Assembly: GCF_028069655.1 (NCBI RefSeq)
Contig: NZ_JAMCOS010000001.1
Location: 712,001 to 776,000, forward strand
Direction: 5' to 3'
DNA from: Acidovorax sp. NCPPB 4044
GTDB lineage: Bacteria > Pseudomonadota > Gammaproteobacteria > Burkholderiales > Burkholderiaceae_C
DNA: 64,000 bases
Shown here: positions 1 through 8,227 of the stretch, piece by piece
Layout of the letters: each line of letters begins with the position of its first letter
Position numbering within the stretch: the first letter of the stretch is position 1
Made by a program: the position numbers and the translations under genes
The notes under the pieces: model-generated
Told to the model about the DNA's origin: nothing
Databases searched by the model: none
Seen by the model: the letters and a program-made list of their open reading frames with translations, nothing else

Positions 1-389
1 GCGCCGTGTGCTGCTTCGTGGGCACCGTGCGCGACCGGAGCGATGGCGATGCCGTCGCATCGATGGAGCTGGAGCACTACCCCGGCATGACCGAGAAATC
101 GATCGAGGCGATGGTGGACGAGGCGTTGCGGCGCTTCGACATCTTCGCGGCGCGCGTGGTGCACCGCGTGGGGCTACTGGCGCCGCAGGACCAGATCGTG
201 CTGGTGGCCGTCACCTCGGCGCACCGTGGCCAGAGCTTCCAGGCCTGCGAATTCCTCATGGACTGGCTCAAGACCCAGGCGCCGTTCTGGAAGAAGGAAG
301 CCACGCCGCAGGGCGCGCGCTGGGTGGATGCCCGCGTGAGCGACGACACGGCGCTGGCGCGTTGGGGCATCGACTCCCGCAACGCCTGA
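1..389 (+). CDS. moaE: Molybdopterin synthase catalytic subunit MoaE (5' end outside window)
   Basis: MoaE is the large subunit of molybdopterin synthase. It moves sulfur from thiocarboxylated MoaD onto precursor Z to make molybdopterin in the cytoplasm. The visible frame (codons from base 3) carries the family's hallmark stretches: CFVGTVRD near the start, LEHYPGMTEK, the SAHRGQSF region, MDWLKTQAPFWKKE with the catalytic lysines, and a closing RWVDAR. Only the first residues are missing, so about 128 codons of a protein usually near 150 residues are present. The 147 bases after it, up to the next gene, hold no gene I can support. From memory, moaE is commonly followed directly by clpB in related genomes; here a 12-kb operon lies between them. 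Confidence 0.95.
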   Translation, partial: AVCCFVGTVRDRSDGDAVASMELEHYPGMTEKSIEAMVDEALRRFDIFAARVVHRVGLLAPQDQIVLVAVTSAHRGQSFQACEFLMDWLKTQAPFWKKEATPQGARWVDARVSDDTALARWGIDSRNA

Positions 390-536
390 AGGGCGCGTCC
401 AGCACTCCTGCAATGCGGCGGTTCGGCTCCAGCTAGGGGAAATCCCGCGGAGCGGAATCCCCGGTTCCCCGGTACCGTCGGGTCACAAGGCGAAAAGCCA
501 CACAACGTGTACTCAGAGGGTCAGGGAGGGAGCAGC

Positions 537-2243
537 ATGCAGGCTGTCGTTTTCACGGTAGCGGACTATTTGCTCGCGCGGCTGAAACAGTTGGACGTCA
601 CCGAGGTCTTCCAGATCCCCGGCGACTACGTCAAACATTTCACGCAGGCGCTCGAGCGTTTCCCCGGCATCGCCACCATCGGCGCCGCCAACGAACTGGA
701 TGCGGCCTATGCCGCCGATGCCTATGGCCGCACACGCGGGCTGGGGGCCGTGTCGCTCCAGTACGGCGTCAGCACCTTCAGCGCGCTGAACGCCATCGCC
801 GGGGCCTATGTGGAGCGGAGCCCGGTGATCGTCATCAGCGCCTCGCCCGGCGCCGACGCCCGCAACATCACCGACATGTACGGCGTCACCTTCCACCATT
901 CCACGGGGGATCTGCACGCCGACCAGAACGTGTTCGAGAACGTGACGGTGGCCGCCCGCACCCTGAGCACGAACGTCGGCGCGGCCGAGGCCATCGACGA
1001 TCTGATCGTCGAGGCGCTGACGCACAGCCGGCCGGTCTACATCGCCTGCTACAAGGAGGTGTGGGGCCAGCCCTGTCCCCGCCCGCCCCGCACGCCACTG
1101 AAGGCGCGTGAATTGAAGGGCCCGCCCGATGCGCTGCAGAACGCGGTCGAGCAGGCGTGGAGCATGATCACCGCGGCCAAGAAGCCCGTCATCCTGGCGG
1201 GCGAAGAAGTGCTGCGCTTCGGCCTCTGCGGCCTGCTGCAGCAGATCATCGACGCCAGCGGGTTCGTCTACACCACCACCTCCCTGGGCAAGACGGTGCT
1301 GGACGAAGGCGGCCCCAAGTTCCTGGGCACCTATTCGGACGAAGCGGCCATCCCCAGCGTGATCGACGCGGTCCTGGATGCCGACTGCGTGCTGTGCCTG
1401 GGCACCTTGATCACCGACGACTACCTGATCTTCATCGAGAAGCAGTACGCCAACATGGTCCTGGCCACGGCGCAGGGCGCGCGCGCGGGCTACTTCAAGT
1501 ACCCGGACGTGGTGATGAAGGAGTTCATGCAGGCGCTGCTCGCAAAGTTCAAGGGCAGCAAGGCCTATCCCGGCAAGGCCGTCGCTCCGCCGCAGCCAGC
1601 GTATCCCGAGCCCTGGAAGAGCAACTCGGACCCCAAGTTCGACGCGCAGCCCGAGGTCATCACCTTCAACCGCTTCTTCCAGCACTCGATGAACTTCCTG
1701 GCCGAAGCCGGCCACCTGGACGAGATCGTCATGCCGCTGGGCGTCAGCAGCTCCATGTACGTGGCCACGAACGCCTACGGCATGCGGCAGGGCAGCTTCA
1801 TCGCTTCGGCCGCCTGGCAGTGCGTGGGCTTCGAGACCGGGGCCGCCAGCGGCGCCCAGCTGGGCAGCCGCAAGCGCGCATGGGCGGTGGCCGGCGATGG
1901 CGGCGTGATGATGGTCTGCCAGGCCATCAGCACCCTCGCCAAGTACAAGCTCAACGGCGTCATCTTCGTGATGAGCAACCAGGTCTATGCCATCGAGCAG
2001 GTGTACGTGGACATGAGCGCCTTCCAGACGGGCCAGTTCGACACCTTCGACATCCTGCCCCACTGGAACTACCTCGCACTGGCCCAGGCCTACGGCGCCG
2101 AAGGGTTCCGCCTGGAAACCGTGTCCGACCTCAAGGCCGCGCTGCCGCAGATCTGGAAGGTCAAGGACCGCCCGGTGCTGGTGGAGGTCGTCATTCCCGC
2201 GACCGACCTGGCCGGACAAATGAAGCGCCTGGGCAGCGAGTGA
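537..2243 (+). CDS. ThDP-dependent 2-oxoacid decarboxylase (indolepyruvate/pyruvate decarboxylase-like)
   Basis: A 568-residue thiamine-diphosphate enzyme of the pyruvate/indolepyruvate decarboxylase family, expected to turn a 2-oxo acid into an aldehyde and CO2. The catalytic set of these decarboxylases is recognisable: Asp30 in IPGDY, Glu53 in ANELDAAYAAD, the His pair 120-121 in FHHSTGD, the ThDP/Mg motif beginning GDGG at 453, and Glu487 in VYAIEQ. The motif's usual NN pair reads SN here. I chose ATG 537 because it follows GGGAGGG at a good distance; a GTG at 507 is in frame but lacks such a site. It is the first gene of the operon, 44 bases before an amino-acid oxidase that could supply its 2-oxo acid. 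The substrate (aromatic or aliphatic) cannot be read from sequence. Confidence 0.85.
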   Translation: MQAVVFTVADYLLARLKQLDVTEVFQIPGDYVKHFTQALERFPGIATIGAANELDAAYAADAYGRTRGLGAVSLQYGVSTFSALNAIAGAYVERSPVIVISASPGADARNITDMYGVTFHHSTGDLHADQNVFENVTVAARTLSTNVGAAEAIDDLIVEALTHSRPVYIACYKEVWGQPCPRPPRTPLKARELKGPPDALQNAVEQAWSMITAAKKPVILAGEEVLRFGLCGLLQQIIDASGFVYTTTSLGKTVLDEGGPKFLGTYSDEAAIPSVIDAVLDADCVLCLGTLITDDYLIFIEKQYANMVLATAQGARAGYFKYPDVVMKEFMQALLAKFKGSKAYPGKAVAPPQPAYPEPWKSNSDPKFDAQPEVITFNRFFQHSMNFLAEAGHLDEIVMPLGVSSSMYVATNAYGMRQGSFIASAAWQCVGFETGAASGAQLGSRKRAWAVAGDGGVMMVCQAISTLAKYKLNGVIFVMSNQVYAIEQVYVDMSAFQTGQFDTFDILPHWNYLALAQAYGAEGFRLETVSDLKAALPQIWKVKDRPVLVEVVIPATDLAGQMKRLGSE

Positions 2244-2287
2244 CGCTGGCCCGGCCTCTCCTTCCTCCCCCTCACGAGATCCGCACG

Positions 2288-4300
2288 ATGACCCAGAAGA
2301 CCTACTCCATCTTTGGCGCCGGTGCTGCCGGCCTGTACACCGCCTGGCGCCTGCTCGAAGGCCAGCAGAAGAACGCGAAGTCGGCCAGCCGCCAGCTCAA
2401 GCGCGGCGACGTGCTCGAACTGTACGACTGGGGCCAGTACGACTTCAACGCCGCGCACCCCGGCACGCGCGCCGCGGGGGCGCGCATCTGCACCTGGCAC
2501 TACCAGAACAACCCCGACAGCTCCTTCGTGGAACTGGGCGGCATGCGCTATTCCCACTGGGAATCCACGCCCACGAAGGCGTTTCCCGATCCCAACGGCG
2601 GCACCACGCCGGGCCACCGGCTGGTCACCACCGTGATCCACGAACTGGGGCTGGACCCGTTCAGCGTGCCCTTCAACGTGACGATCAACCAGCTCTACAG
2701 CCTGCGCACCCGCAACTTCTACCTGAACGACATCACCAGCAACCACCCGGCGCCGTATGCCGCGGCCAACTACGCTGCCGGCGTGAGCCCGGACAACGGG
2801 TTCGCGGTGCTGCAGAACCTGGTGCCCCAGACGCTGGGCAGCCAGTGGTCGCGCAAGGACTGGTGCCACTTCTACACGACGGGCGTCATCGAGCGCCGGC
2901 AGTCCGACGCCTCCGTCTTCCAGCAGGGCGACCGCCTGCGCGACATCGGCTACTGGAACCTGCTGTACGACCAACTCGGCTCCGAAGGCTTCGACTACGC
3001 GTCCGACGGCAACGGCTACAGCTCCAACGTCATCAACACCCACGCCGGCGTGTCGATGAACATCAACAACGAGTTCACGCCGGGTACGCAGTACCGGACC
3101 CTCACGACGGGCTTCTCGGGCATGTTCAATGCCCTGTTCGACCGGATCGTGAAGCTCGCCAAGGCCAAGGGGGTGGTGTTCAATTACCGGCCCGACACGC
3201 GCCTGCACTCCATCCTCTGGAAGGACGGAAAGGCCGCCTTCACGCTCGCCACGCGTGCCAACCCGGACAAGCCCAGCGCCCGGGGCCAGGCCGATGCGGC
3301 ATGGCTGGCCATGGGGCGCGGGCCCATCGACCAGGTGGCCCAGGCGACGCGCTACCAGGACCAGCCCGGGCTGGACGTGCTGAACCACGAGCAGGTCACC
3401 CTCTACCGGGAGGCCACCATCATGCAGCCCTCCTACAAGGTGGGCATGTTCTTCGATACCGACTGGTACTCGGACCTTTCCGCCAACCCGCCGGCCTATC
3501 CCGCCAGGATCGAGGGCTACTGCGTCACGCAGGCCGAGATCGCGGAGCTGGCCCAGCGCAAGTTCCCGGCCCCGGCCCTCAAGGTGCTGGAGACCCTGGC
3601 GTTCACGCCTTATGCGGCCATCGGCGATCTGGTGGCTGCCATCGAGGCGAAGACCGGCACCGCATTGACCATCCGGCAGATGCAGGACCTGCAGGCCGTG
3701 GCCGCCAATAACACCATCGGGCCCAGCGTCACCGATTCGCCCATCCGCATGGTGGTGTACTTCGGCAACAACGCCACCAACGGCAAGGGCAAGCCCGTCT
3801 ACGGCATCCTGGCCAGCTACGACGACGAGGACAACGCGGGCTTCTGGCGGCAGCTGGAACTGCAGCCGAACACCGACCGTAAGGTTCCGGCGTCGCGGGA
3901 CACGCAGCCGCTCGACGGCCCGCGCACGGTGCCGCCCGCCATGGTCAAGATGCTGCGCAAGCTCCTGGCCACGGTGCACTTCGGCCCCAGTGCCGATTAC
4001 TCCAGCGTTCCGGAGCCGCTCGAAGCCACGTACATGGACTGGTCGCTGCCGCCCTTCCATGCCGGCTACCACGAGTGGGCGCCGCACTACGACATCGCCG
4101 ATGTGCAGCGCAAGATCCGCAAGCCCTCGCAGCTGATCGCCGGGCAGGACGCCGAGATCTTCATCGTGGGCGAGGCCTATTCCAACGACCAGGCCTGGGT
4201 CGAAGGCGCCTATTGCGTGGCCGAGAGCGTGCTGAACGACTTCTTCGGCATCCGGCCGCTGATCGACGACCGCGAATACCCCTTCATCTGTCCCGCCTGA
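2288..4300 (+). CDS. Flavin-containing L-amino-acid oxidase / amine oxidase
   Basis: A 670-residue FAD protein of the flavin amine oxidase (monoamine oxidase/L-amino-acid oxidase) family. The N-terminal dinucleotide motif is FGAGAAGLYTAW with glycines at 10, 12 and 15. Near the C-terminus the second FAD signature reads GEAYSNDQAWVEGAY (from residue 628), the form seen in bacterial L-amino-acid oxidases and tryptophan 2-monooxygenases. Such enzymes convert an amino acid to its imino acid and H2O2, or to an amide. No signal peptide is visible, so it is probably cytoplasmic. It lies 44 bases after the decarboxylase and 28 bases before the ferritin-like gene. The pairing of a flavin amino-acid oxidase with a VioB/RebD-type partner recalls bisindole pathways, but the substrate is unknown. 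It is longer than many family members because of a central insert. Confidence 0.8.
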   Translation: MTQKTYSIFGAGAAGLYTAWRLLEGQQKNAKSASRQLKRGDVLELYDWGQYDFNAAHPGTRAAGARICTWHYQNNPDSSFVELGGMRYSHWESTPTKAFPDPNGGTTPGHRLVTTVIHELGLDPFSVPFNVTINQLYSLRTRNFYLNDITSNHPAPYAAANYAAGVSPDNGFAVLQNLVPQTLGSQWSRKDWCHFYTTGVIERRQSDASVFQQGDRLRDIGYWNLLYDQLGSEGFDYASDGNGYSSNVINTHAGVSMNINNEFTPGTQYRTLTTGFSGMFNALFDRIVKLAKAKGVVFNYRPDTRLHSILWKDGKAAFTLATRANPDKPSARGQADAAWLAMGRGPIDQVAQATRYQDQPGLDVLNHEQVTLYREATIMQPSYKVGMFFDTDWYSDLSANPPAYPARIEGYCVTQAEIAELAQRKFPAPALKVLETLAFTPYAAIGDLVAAIEAKTGTALTIRQMQDLQAVAANNTIGPSVTDSPIRMVVYFGNNATNGKGKPVYGILASYDDEDNAGFWRQLELQPNTDRKVPASRDTQPLDGPRTVPPAMVKMLRKLLATVHFGPSADYSSVPEPLEATYMDWSLPPFHAGYHEWAPHYDIADVQRKIRKPSQLIAGQDAEIFIVGEAYSNDQAWVEGAYCVAESVLNDFFGIRPLIDDREYPFICPA

Positions 4301-4328
4301 GAGCCACTCCCCACCGCCAGGAGAAGCC

Positions 4329-5906
4329 ATGCGCCGTCAACAAATCTTGCGTTACCTGGGCGAGGGAAGGCTGCGCGATGCGGGCTTGCCCGCCGCCGTC
4401 GTCCCCGCCGCCGCCTTTGCCACCGTCGACGTTGCCACTGCCGCCGTCGCCACCAGCGCAGTCGCCCACAAGGTGATTTCGATACCGCCCGAATTTTCCC
4501 CCCGGGACTACGCGGCCTACCTGCTCAGCATCGATGCCGAAATCGAGCACTGCCTGATGGTGCAGTACCTGTATGGCGCCTATTCCATGGGCGGGCCGCA
4601 GGTGCCCCCCGAATACCGCGAGCTGGTGCGCGAATGGCAGGAGGTCATCCTCGGCATCGCCAAGGAAGAAATGGGCCATCTGATGTCGGTGCAGAACGTG
4701 CTGCGCCTCATCGGCGCGCCCCTGCACCTGGAGCGGGACGACTACCCCTGGGACACGCCTTTCTATCCCTTCCCCTTCATGCTCGAGCCCCTCACGCTCG
4801 ACTCGCTCGCCAAGTACGTGTTCACCGAATCGCCCGAGCACTGGAAGGGCGGTGCGCTGGGCGATGAGATCCGGGCCCGGGTGGATGCGCAGGCGGACAA
4901 CCCGCACAAGGTGGCCGAACTGTTCGGCGTGCTGATCCCGCTGATCCAGAACCCGCAGACCATTCCCGACGAAGCCTTCGATCCCGATACCTGGCCCTTC
5001 CAGGCCGACTGGGCGGAGTGGGGGCGTGGCTACCACGGCGGCCAGCGCGGCAACCTCACCCGCAGCGGCATCCCCCAGACCCCCGACGTGCTGGTGGTGC
5101 CGCTGGCCTCGCGGGACGACGCGGTCTCGGCGCTCAACGCGGTCGCGACGCAGGGCGAGGCGACCTCGGGCGACCAACCCTCGCACTTCGTGCGCTTCCT
5201 GTCGATCTACGTGGAGATGGTCGCCGCGCTCGAAGGCCGCACCATCACGCCCGAGCAATGGGACGCGGCCCGGCCTGCCGACATGGGCGCCGCCACCTGG
5301 CGCCAGGCGTACCGGGAAGAGCGCCTGAAGCGCTGCACCCACCGCGCCGGCTGGGCCCCGTCGCGTGCGGTCGCGGTCAATCCCTATGTGGCGCTGGATA
5401 CCGCCGAGCTTCCGGAGCAGGGAGGCACCCCCACCACGCCGATCACCCATCCGGAGTCCAGGCTCTGGGCGCATCTGCAGAACGTGCGCTACCGCATGCT
5501 GCTCGACTTCCTGAGCCACAGCTTCGCCCTGGACGGCGGACTGCGTTCGGCGGGCCGCCTGACTCCGCGCGGCACCGTCATCAATGCGGCCTTCGGCGAG
5601 ATGTACAACCTGCGCGCCCTGGCCGAGGTGCTGATGGGTTCGCCGGTGTCGGACAACCCCGAGGACGGCTTCGCGGGCCCGCCTTTCCAGACGCCCTACA
5701 CCCTGAACATCCCGATCTCCGAGCGGGACCGCTGGCGCGGGCACCTGGACCGGCTGGAAGCCTCCCGCGTCCTGATGGACCACCTGCTGGCGATCTGCGC
5801 CGAGTCGCGCAGAACCTACCTGTACGCGCTGCGCGAGGCCGACGAGAAGTTGGGCCAGCTCGCCAGAACGATCCTGGCCGGATCGGTCGATCCCGCGCTG
5901 ATCTAG
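4329..5906 (+). CDS. Ferritin-like protein, iminophenyl-pyruvate dimer synthase (VioB/RebD-type) domain
   Basis: A 525-residue protein with a ferritin-like di-iron domain of the type found in VioB, RebD and StaD, which couple two imino acids. The metal-binding pattern is visible: EIEHCLMVQYLYGAY at 71-85 and KEEMGHLMSVQNVL at 112-125, with Glu73, Glu114 and His117 as candidate ligands. A second helical pair lies in the C-terminal half (YRMLLDFLSHS and FGEMYNLRALAEVL). The start has a clear AGGAG site. Residues about 20-48 are an odd low-complexity Ala/Val/Thr stretch, perhaps an export or membrane segment, but it is not a standard signal peptide. VioB is much larger than this protein, so only the domain is shared. 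The gene sits between the amino-acid oxidase and the quinoprotein genes. An imine-coupling role is inference. Confidence 0.7.
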   Translation: MRRQQILRYLGEGRLRDAGLPAAVVPAAAFATVDVATAAVATSAVAHKVISIPPEFSPRDYAAYLLSIDAEIEHCLMVQYLYGAYSMGGPQVPPEYRELVREWQEVILGIAKEEMGHLMSVQNVLRLIGAPLHLERDDYPWDTPFYPFPFMLEPLTLDSLAKYVFTESPEHWKGGALGDEIRARVDAQADNPHKVAELFGVLIPLIQNPQTIPDEAFDPDTWPFQADWAEWGRGYHGGQRGNLTRSGIPQTPDVLVVPLASRDDAVSALNAVATQGEATSGDQPSHFVRFLSIYVEMVAALEGRTITPEQWDAARPADMGAATWRQAYREERLKRCTHRAGWAPSRAVAVNPYVALDTAELPEQGGTPTTPITHPESRLWAHLQNVRYRMLLDFLSHSFALDGGLRSAGRLTPRGTVINAAFGEMYNLRALAEVLMGSPVSDNPEDGFAGPPFQTPYTLNIPISERDRWRGHLDRLEASRVLMDHLLAICAESRRTYLYALREADEKLGQLARTILAGSVDPALI

Positions 5907-5915
5907 GAGACATCG

Positions 5916-7331
5916 ATGCCCATTCTGGAACTGCGAATCCTCCCTCCCGTGGCCATCGGCCGGCTGGGGGCAGCGGCCGAACCGCTGGAAGCCTTCGACC
6001 TGGTGCACGACCCCGAGCGGCCGCTCGACTATCGCCGCATCGTCCCCTGCCCGTCGTTCAGGGTCGATCCCCACAGCGGTGAGGTCACCGAGGTGTACAC
6101 GCCCGAGAAGATCCGCTTTCGCGATGCGGACCGCCTCGTGCGCCCGGTGGCCCCGTTCCTCGAAGTGTTCGCCCGGCTGGCCAGTGCGCCGGAAGAACTG
6201 GTGCCGCTCACGCTCGACCTGCTGGCCGCCGAAGGGCTTTCGGTCTCCGACCTCCGTTGGGACGTGGCCGTGGGCAACATCAAGGTGTTCCGCCGCACCG
6301 GCAATGCCCACGACAAGATCGAAGCCGTGGTCAACGATCTGCGCGACCATGCGGTGCACCCCCTGGAAGGCCGCTGCGAATATTTTCTGCCCGGCAAGGT
6401 GCTGCCGCTGGGGCGAATCCAGTTCATCCGCCCCACGCCTGCCTTCCCGCAGATCCGCCTGCGCTTCACGCCGGCGGGCGGGCACGTCTACGGCGCGGCC
6501 CTGACGCGCCAGACCGGGCCCCATGAGTTCGAGCCCGACCCGGTCATCACGACGCCCGAACAGGTTTTGTACGACGCGGCGCGCGGCGACTGGCGGGGCT
6601 ATTTCGACACCGGGGCTCCCGGTGAAACCAACCCCGGCAGCATCTACGCGGGCTGGGACACGCCCACCGACCCGCAGGGCAACAGCTACCACGTGAGCTG
6701 GGGCTATCTCGACGACGAGTGCGACGGCACCGTCACCGTGAAACTGCGCTGCGGCGGGCAGGTGCTGAGCGCCCAGACGGTGATCGGCGCCGGGCCGCCC
6801 GCCTACGCGCCCGACACCCTGCCGGTGCGCGTCGTGTCGGACGAGGTCGAGCAGATCCTGTTCGGCACCTCGGCAGACGAAGATTCGATTTCGCTCGACG
6901 ACGCTGCCGAGCTGGTGTTCCGCGCGCTCGAAACCGTGCGCCTGATGAACACCGCGGTGATGAACGGCAATCCGGTCAATGGCCGGCTGAACGTGGCCTC
7001 CACGATGGTGCGCCAGAACAGCAGCGACTTCGAGCGGCTCTACGAACCCATCGCGGCGGCCTCGCTGGTCGACAACCTCGCCCTGCGCGCCCTGCACGAG
7101 CGGGTGTTCGCCGGCCTGGCGGCACACGGCCTGCCGTGGTTCGCGCAGGCCCTGCGCCAGCCCGAGGAAGTCGGCGACCTGAGTTCGGCCACGCTGCGCA
7201 AGATGCCCGCCCTGATGCGGGGCGCCGACGGACGCAGCCTGACCCTGACCCGGCGCCACATCGACATGGTCACCAAGGCCGCGCAGCGCGTCTTGAACGG
7301 GCCGGACGTGGCCAGCCAGGGGAAATCATGA
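5916..7331 (+). CDS. LodA-like N-terminal domain protein (half of a split quinoprotein oxidase)
   Basis: A 471-residue protein whose features match, from my memory of the family, the N-terminal two thirds of LodA (L-lysine epsilon-oxidase) and GoxA. It opens with ILPPVAIGRLG at 8-18, like the IGIARVG opening of LodA. It then has LDDECDGTVTVKL at 265-277 followed by GPPAYAPD at 293-300, like the CDGPV...GPKFAPE region, and KMPALMRGADG at 429-439, like the MPMMLGDG segment. It stops there, just before the part that carries the CTQ cofactor in LodA. That part is encoded by the next gene, whose ATG overlaps this stop (ATGA). No signal peptide is visible. It starts 9 bases after the ferritin-like gene with an AGGAG site. 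A database domain search (LodA_N) should confirm or refute the assignment. Confidence 0.65.
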   Translation: MPILELRILPPVAIGRLGAAAEPLEAFDLVHDPERPLDYRRIVPCPSFRVDPHSGEVTEVYTPEKIRFRDADRLVRPVAPFLEVFARLASAPEELVPLTLDLLAAEGLSVSDLRWDVAVGNIKVFRRTGNAHDKIEAVVNDLRDHAVHPLEGRCEYFLPGKVLPLGRIQFIRPTPAFPQIRLRFTPAGGHVYGAALTRQTGPHEFEPDPVITTPEQVLYDAARGDWRGYFDTGAPGETNPGSIYAGWDTPTDPQGNSYHVSWGYLDDECDGTVTVKLRCGGQVLSAQTVIGAGPPAYAPDTLPVRVVSDEVEQILFGTSADEDSISLDDAAELVFRALETVRLMNTAVMNGNPVNGRLNVASTMVRQNSSDFERLYEPIAAASLVDNLALRALHERVFAGLAAHGLPWFAQALRQPEEVGDLSSATLRKMPALMRGADGRSLTLTRRHIDMVTKAAQRVLNGPDVASQGKS

Positions 7332-8227
7332 GCACACCACCCAAAGTCACCATCGCTGCCGACAACCTGACCGCGCAACTGCACTACCGCGGGGCCGGAA
7401 ACCCGGCTTCGGTGCTGCCGCGCAGCGCGATCTCCAACTGCTTCCCCGGGCTGGAGTTCGACTTCCGGAACCTCTGGCGGCGTGCCTTCGAAGGCATCGT
7501 GCTGGTGGAGAACAACAACCTCGTGGTGGGCATCGAGTCCGAGGACTGCGCCGACCTGGCGGGGCGGCGCCTGCTGACCGTCAAGGATCCCGTGACCGGC
7601 GAAGTCCTGCCGACCGGCGTGCCGACCAGCGGGCCGATCTATCCCAGCTCGGACTCGACCGCCCAGCAGGCCCCGTCGCAACCGCTGAAGACCGCGGCCA
7701 ACCCGAACGGCGTGTCGTTCATGGAGTGGTCCAACTCCTTCGCACGCATCATGGCCTCCCAGGGACAGCTCATCGAGTGCGTGTTCTCGGCCTACTCGAC
7801 CAGCACCCCGCCCCTGGACGGCACCGAAGTGTTTTCCGACACCGATGACCCCTACACCGGGGCGCCGATCAAGACCATCACCCGCTCCCTGCGCCTGCGC
7901 CGGTTCTTCAAGCCGGGCACGGCCGAAATCGCACCGGGCGTGCTGGAGCCGGGCGAACTCACCCAGGGCCTGTGCGCTCCCTGGCAGAACGACTACCGCG
8001 AGTGCGCCTGCTACTACTGGGCGGCCAGCCGGCCGGACTACGTCAACGTCGAACCCGGCACCGACGGGCTGAGCCATGGCGACATGTGGTTCGCCAAGAA
8101 GCGCACGGGCACCTACATCCCCGACAACCGCACCGATTCGCGCCTGTGGTCCTACGACGATCTGTTCATCGCCTGGCAGCAGCACCTGCGCTTCATCATC
8201 CAGGGCAAGGACGCCGATGAATCGTGA
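7328..8227 (+). CDS. LodA-like C-terminal (CTQ-bearing) domain protein, cysteine-rich
   Basis: A 299-residue protein resembling the cofactor domain of LodA/GoxA oxidases. Two segments decide this: a Cys just before FPGLEFD (Cys38, SNCFPGLEFD) and LCAPWQNDYRECACYYW at 215-231 followed by SRPDYV. They parallel LodA's Cys before FPGIE and its PWQADF...RP segment, whose Cys and Trp form cysteine tryptophylquinone. The predicted pair here is therefore Cys38 and Trp219. Unusually, further cysteines (216, 226, 228) crowd round that Trp, and Cys74 and Cys151 also occur. The family oxidises primary amines or amino acids and releases H2O2. Translation is coupled to the N-terminal half upstream (4-base overlap) and to the radical SAM gene downstream (11-base overlap). 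No signal peptide is visible. The cofactor is inferred, not seen. Confidence 0.65.
   Translation: MSTPPKVTIAADNLTAQLHYRGAGNPASVLPRSAISNCFPGLEFDFRNLWRRAFEGIVLVENNNLVVGIESEDCADLAGRRLLTVKDPVTGEVLPTGVPTSGPIYPSSDSTAQQAPSQPLKTAANPNGVSFMEWSNSFARIMASQGQLIECVFSAYSTSTPPLDGTEVFSDTDDPYTGAPIKTITRSLRLRRFFKPGTAEIAPGVLEPGELTQGLCAPWQNDYRECACYYWAASRPDYVNVEPGTDGLSHGDMWFAKKRTGTYIPDNRTDSRLWSYDDLFIAWQQHLRFIIQGKDADES

Noticed and set aside
2288..5906. A violacein or rebeccamycin gene cluster
   Set aside because: Only the amino-acid oxidase and the ferritin-like domain recall it. VioC, VioD, VioE or RebC/RebP-type genes are absent and the ferritin-like protein is far shorter than VioB.
513..7259. Very long open frames on the minus strand opposite the quinoprotein operon (513-2219, 2090-4330, 4284-7259)
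   Set aside because: They are mirror images of real genes in high-GC DNA: composition is Gly/Arg/His/Val-rich with no domain motif, and the plus-strand genes carry clear catalytic motifs and ribosome sites.
7328..7331. LodA split caused by a sequencing frameshift
   Set aside because: Not excluded, but the ATGA overlap, an SD-like AGGGG and the position exactly between domains favour a true two-gene arrangement.
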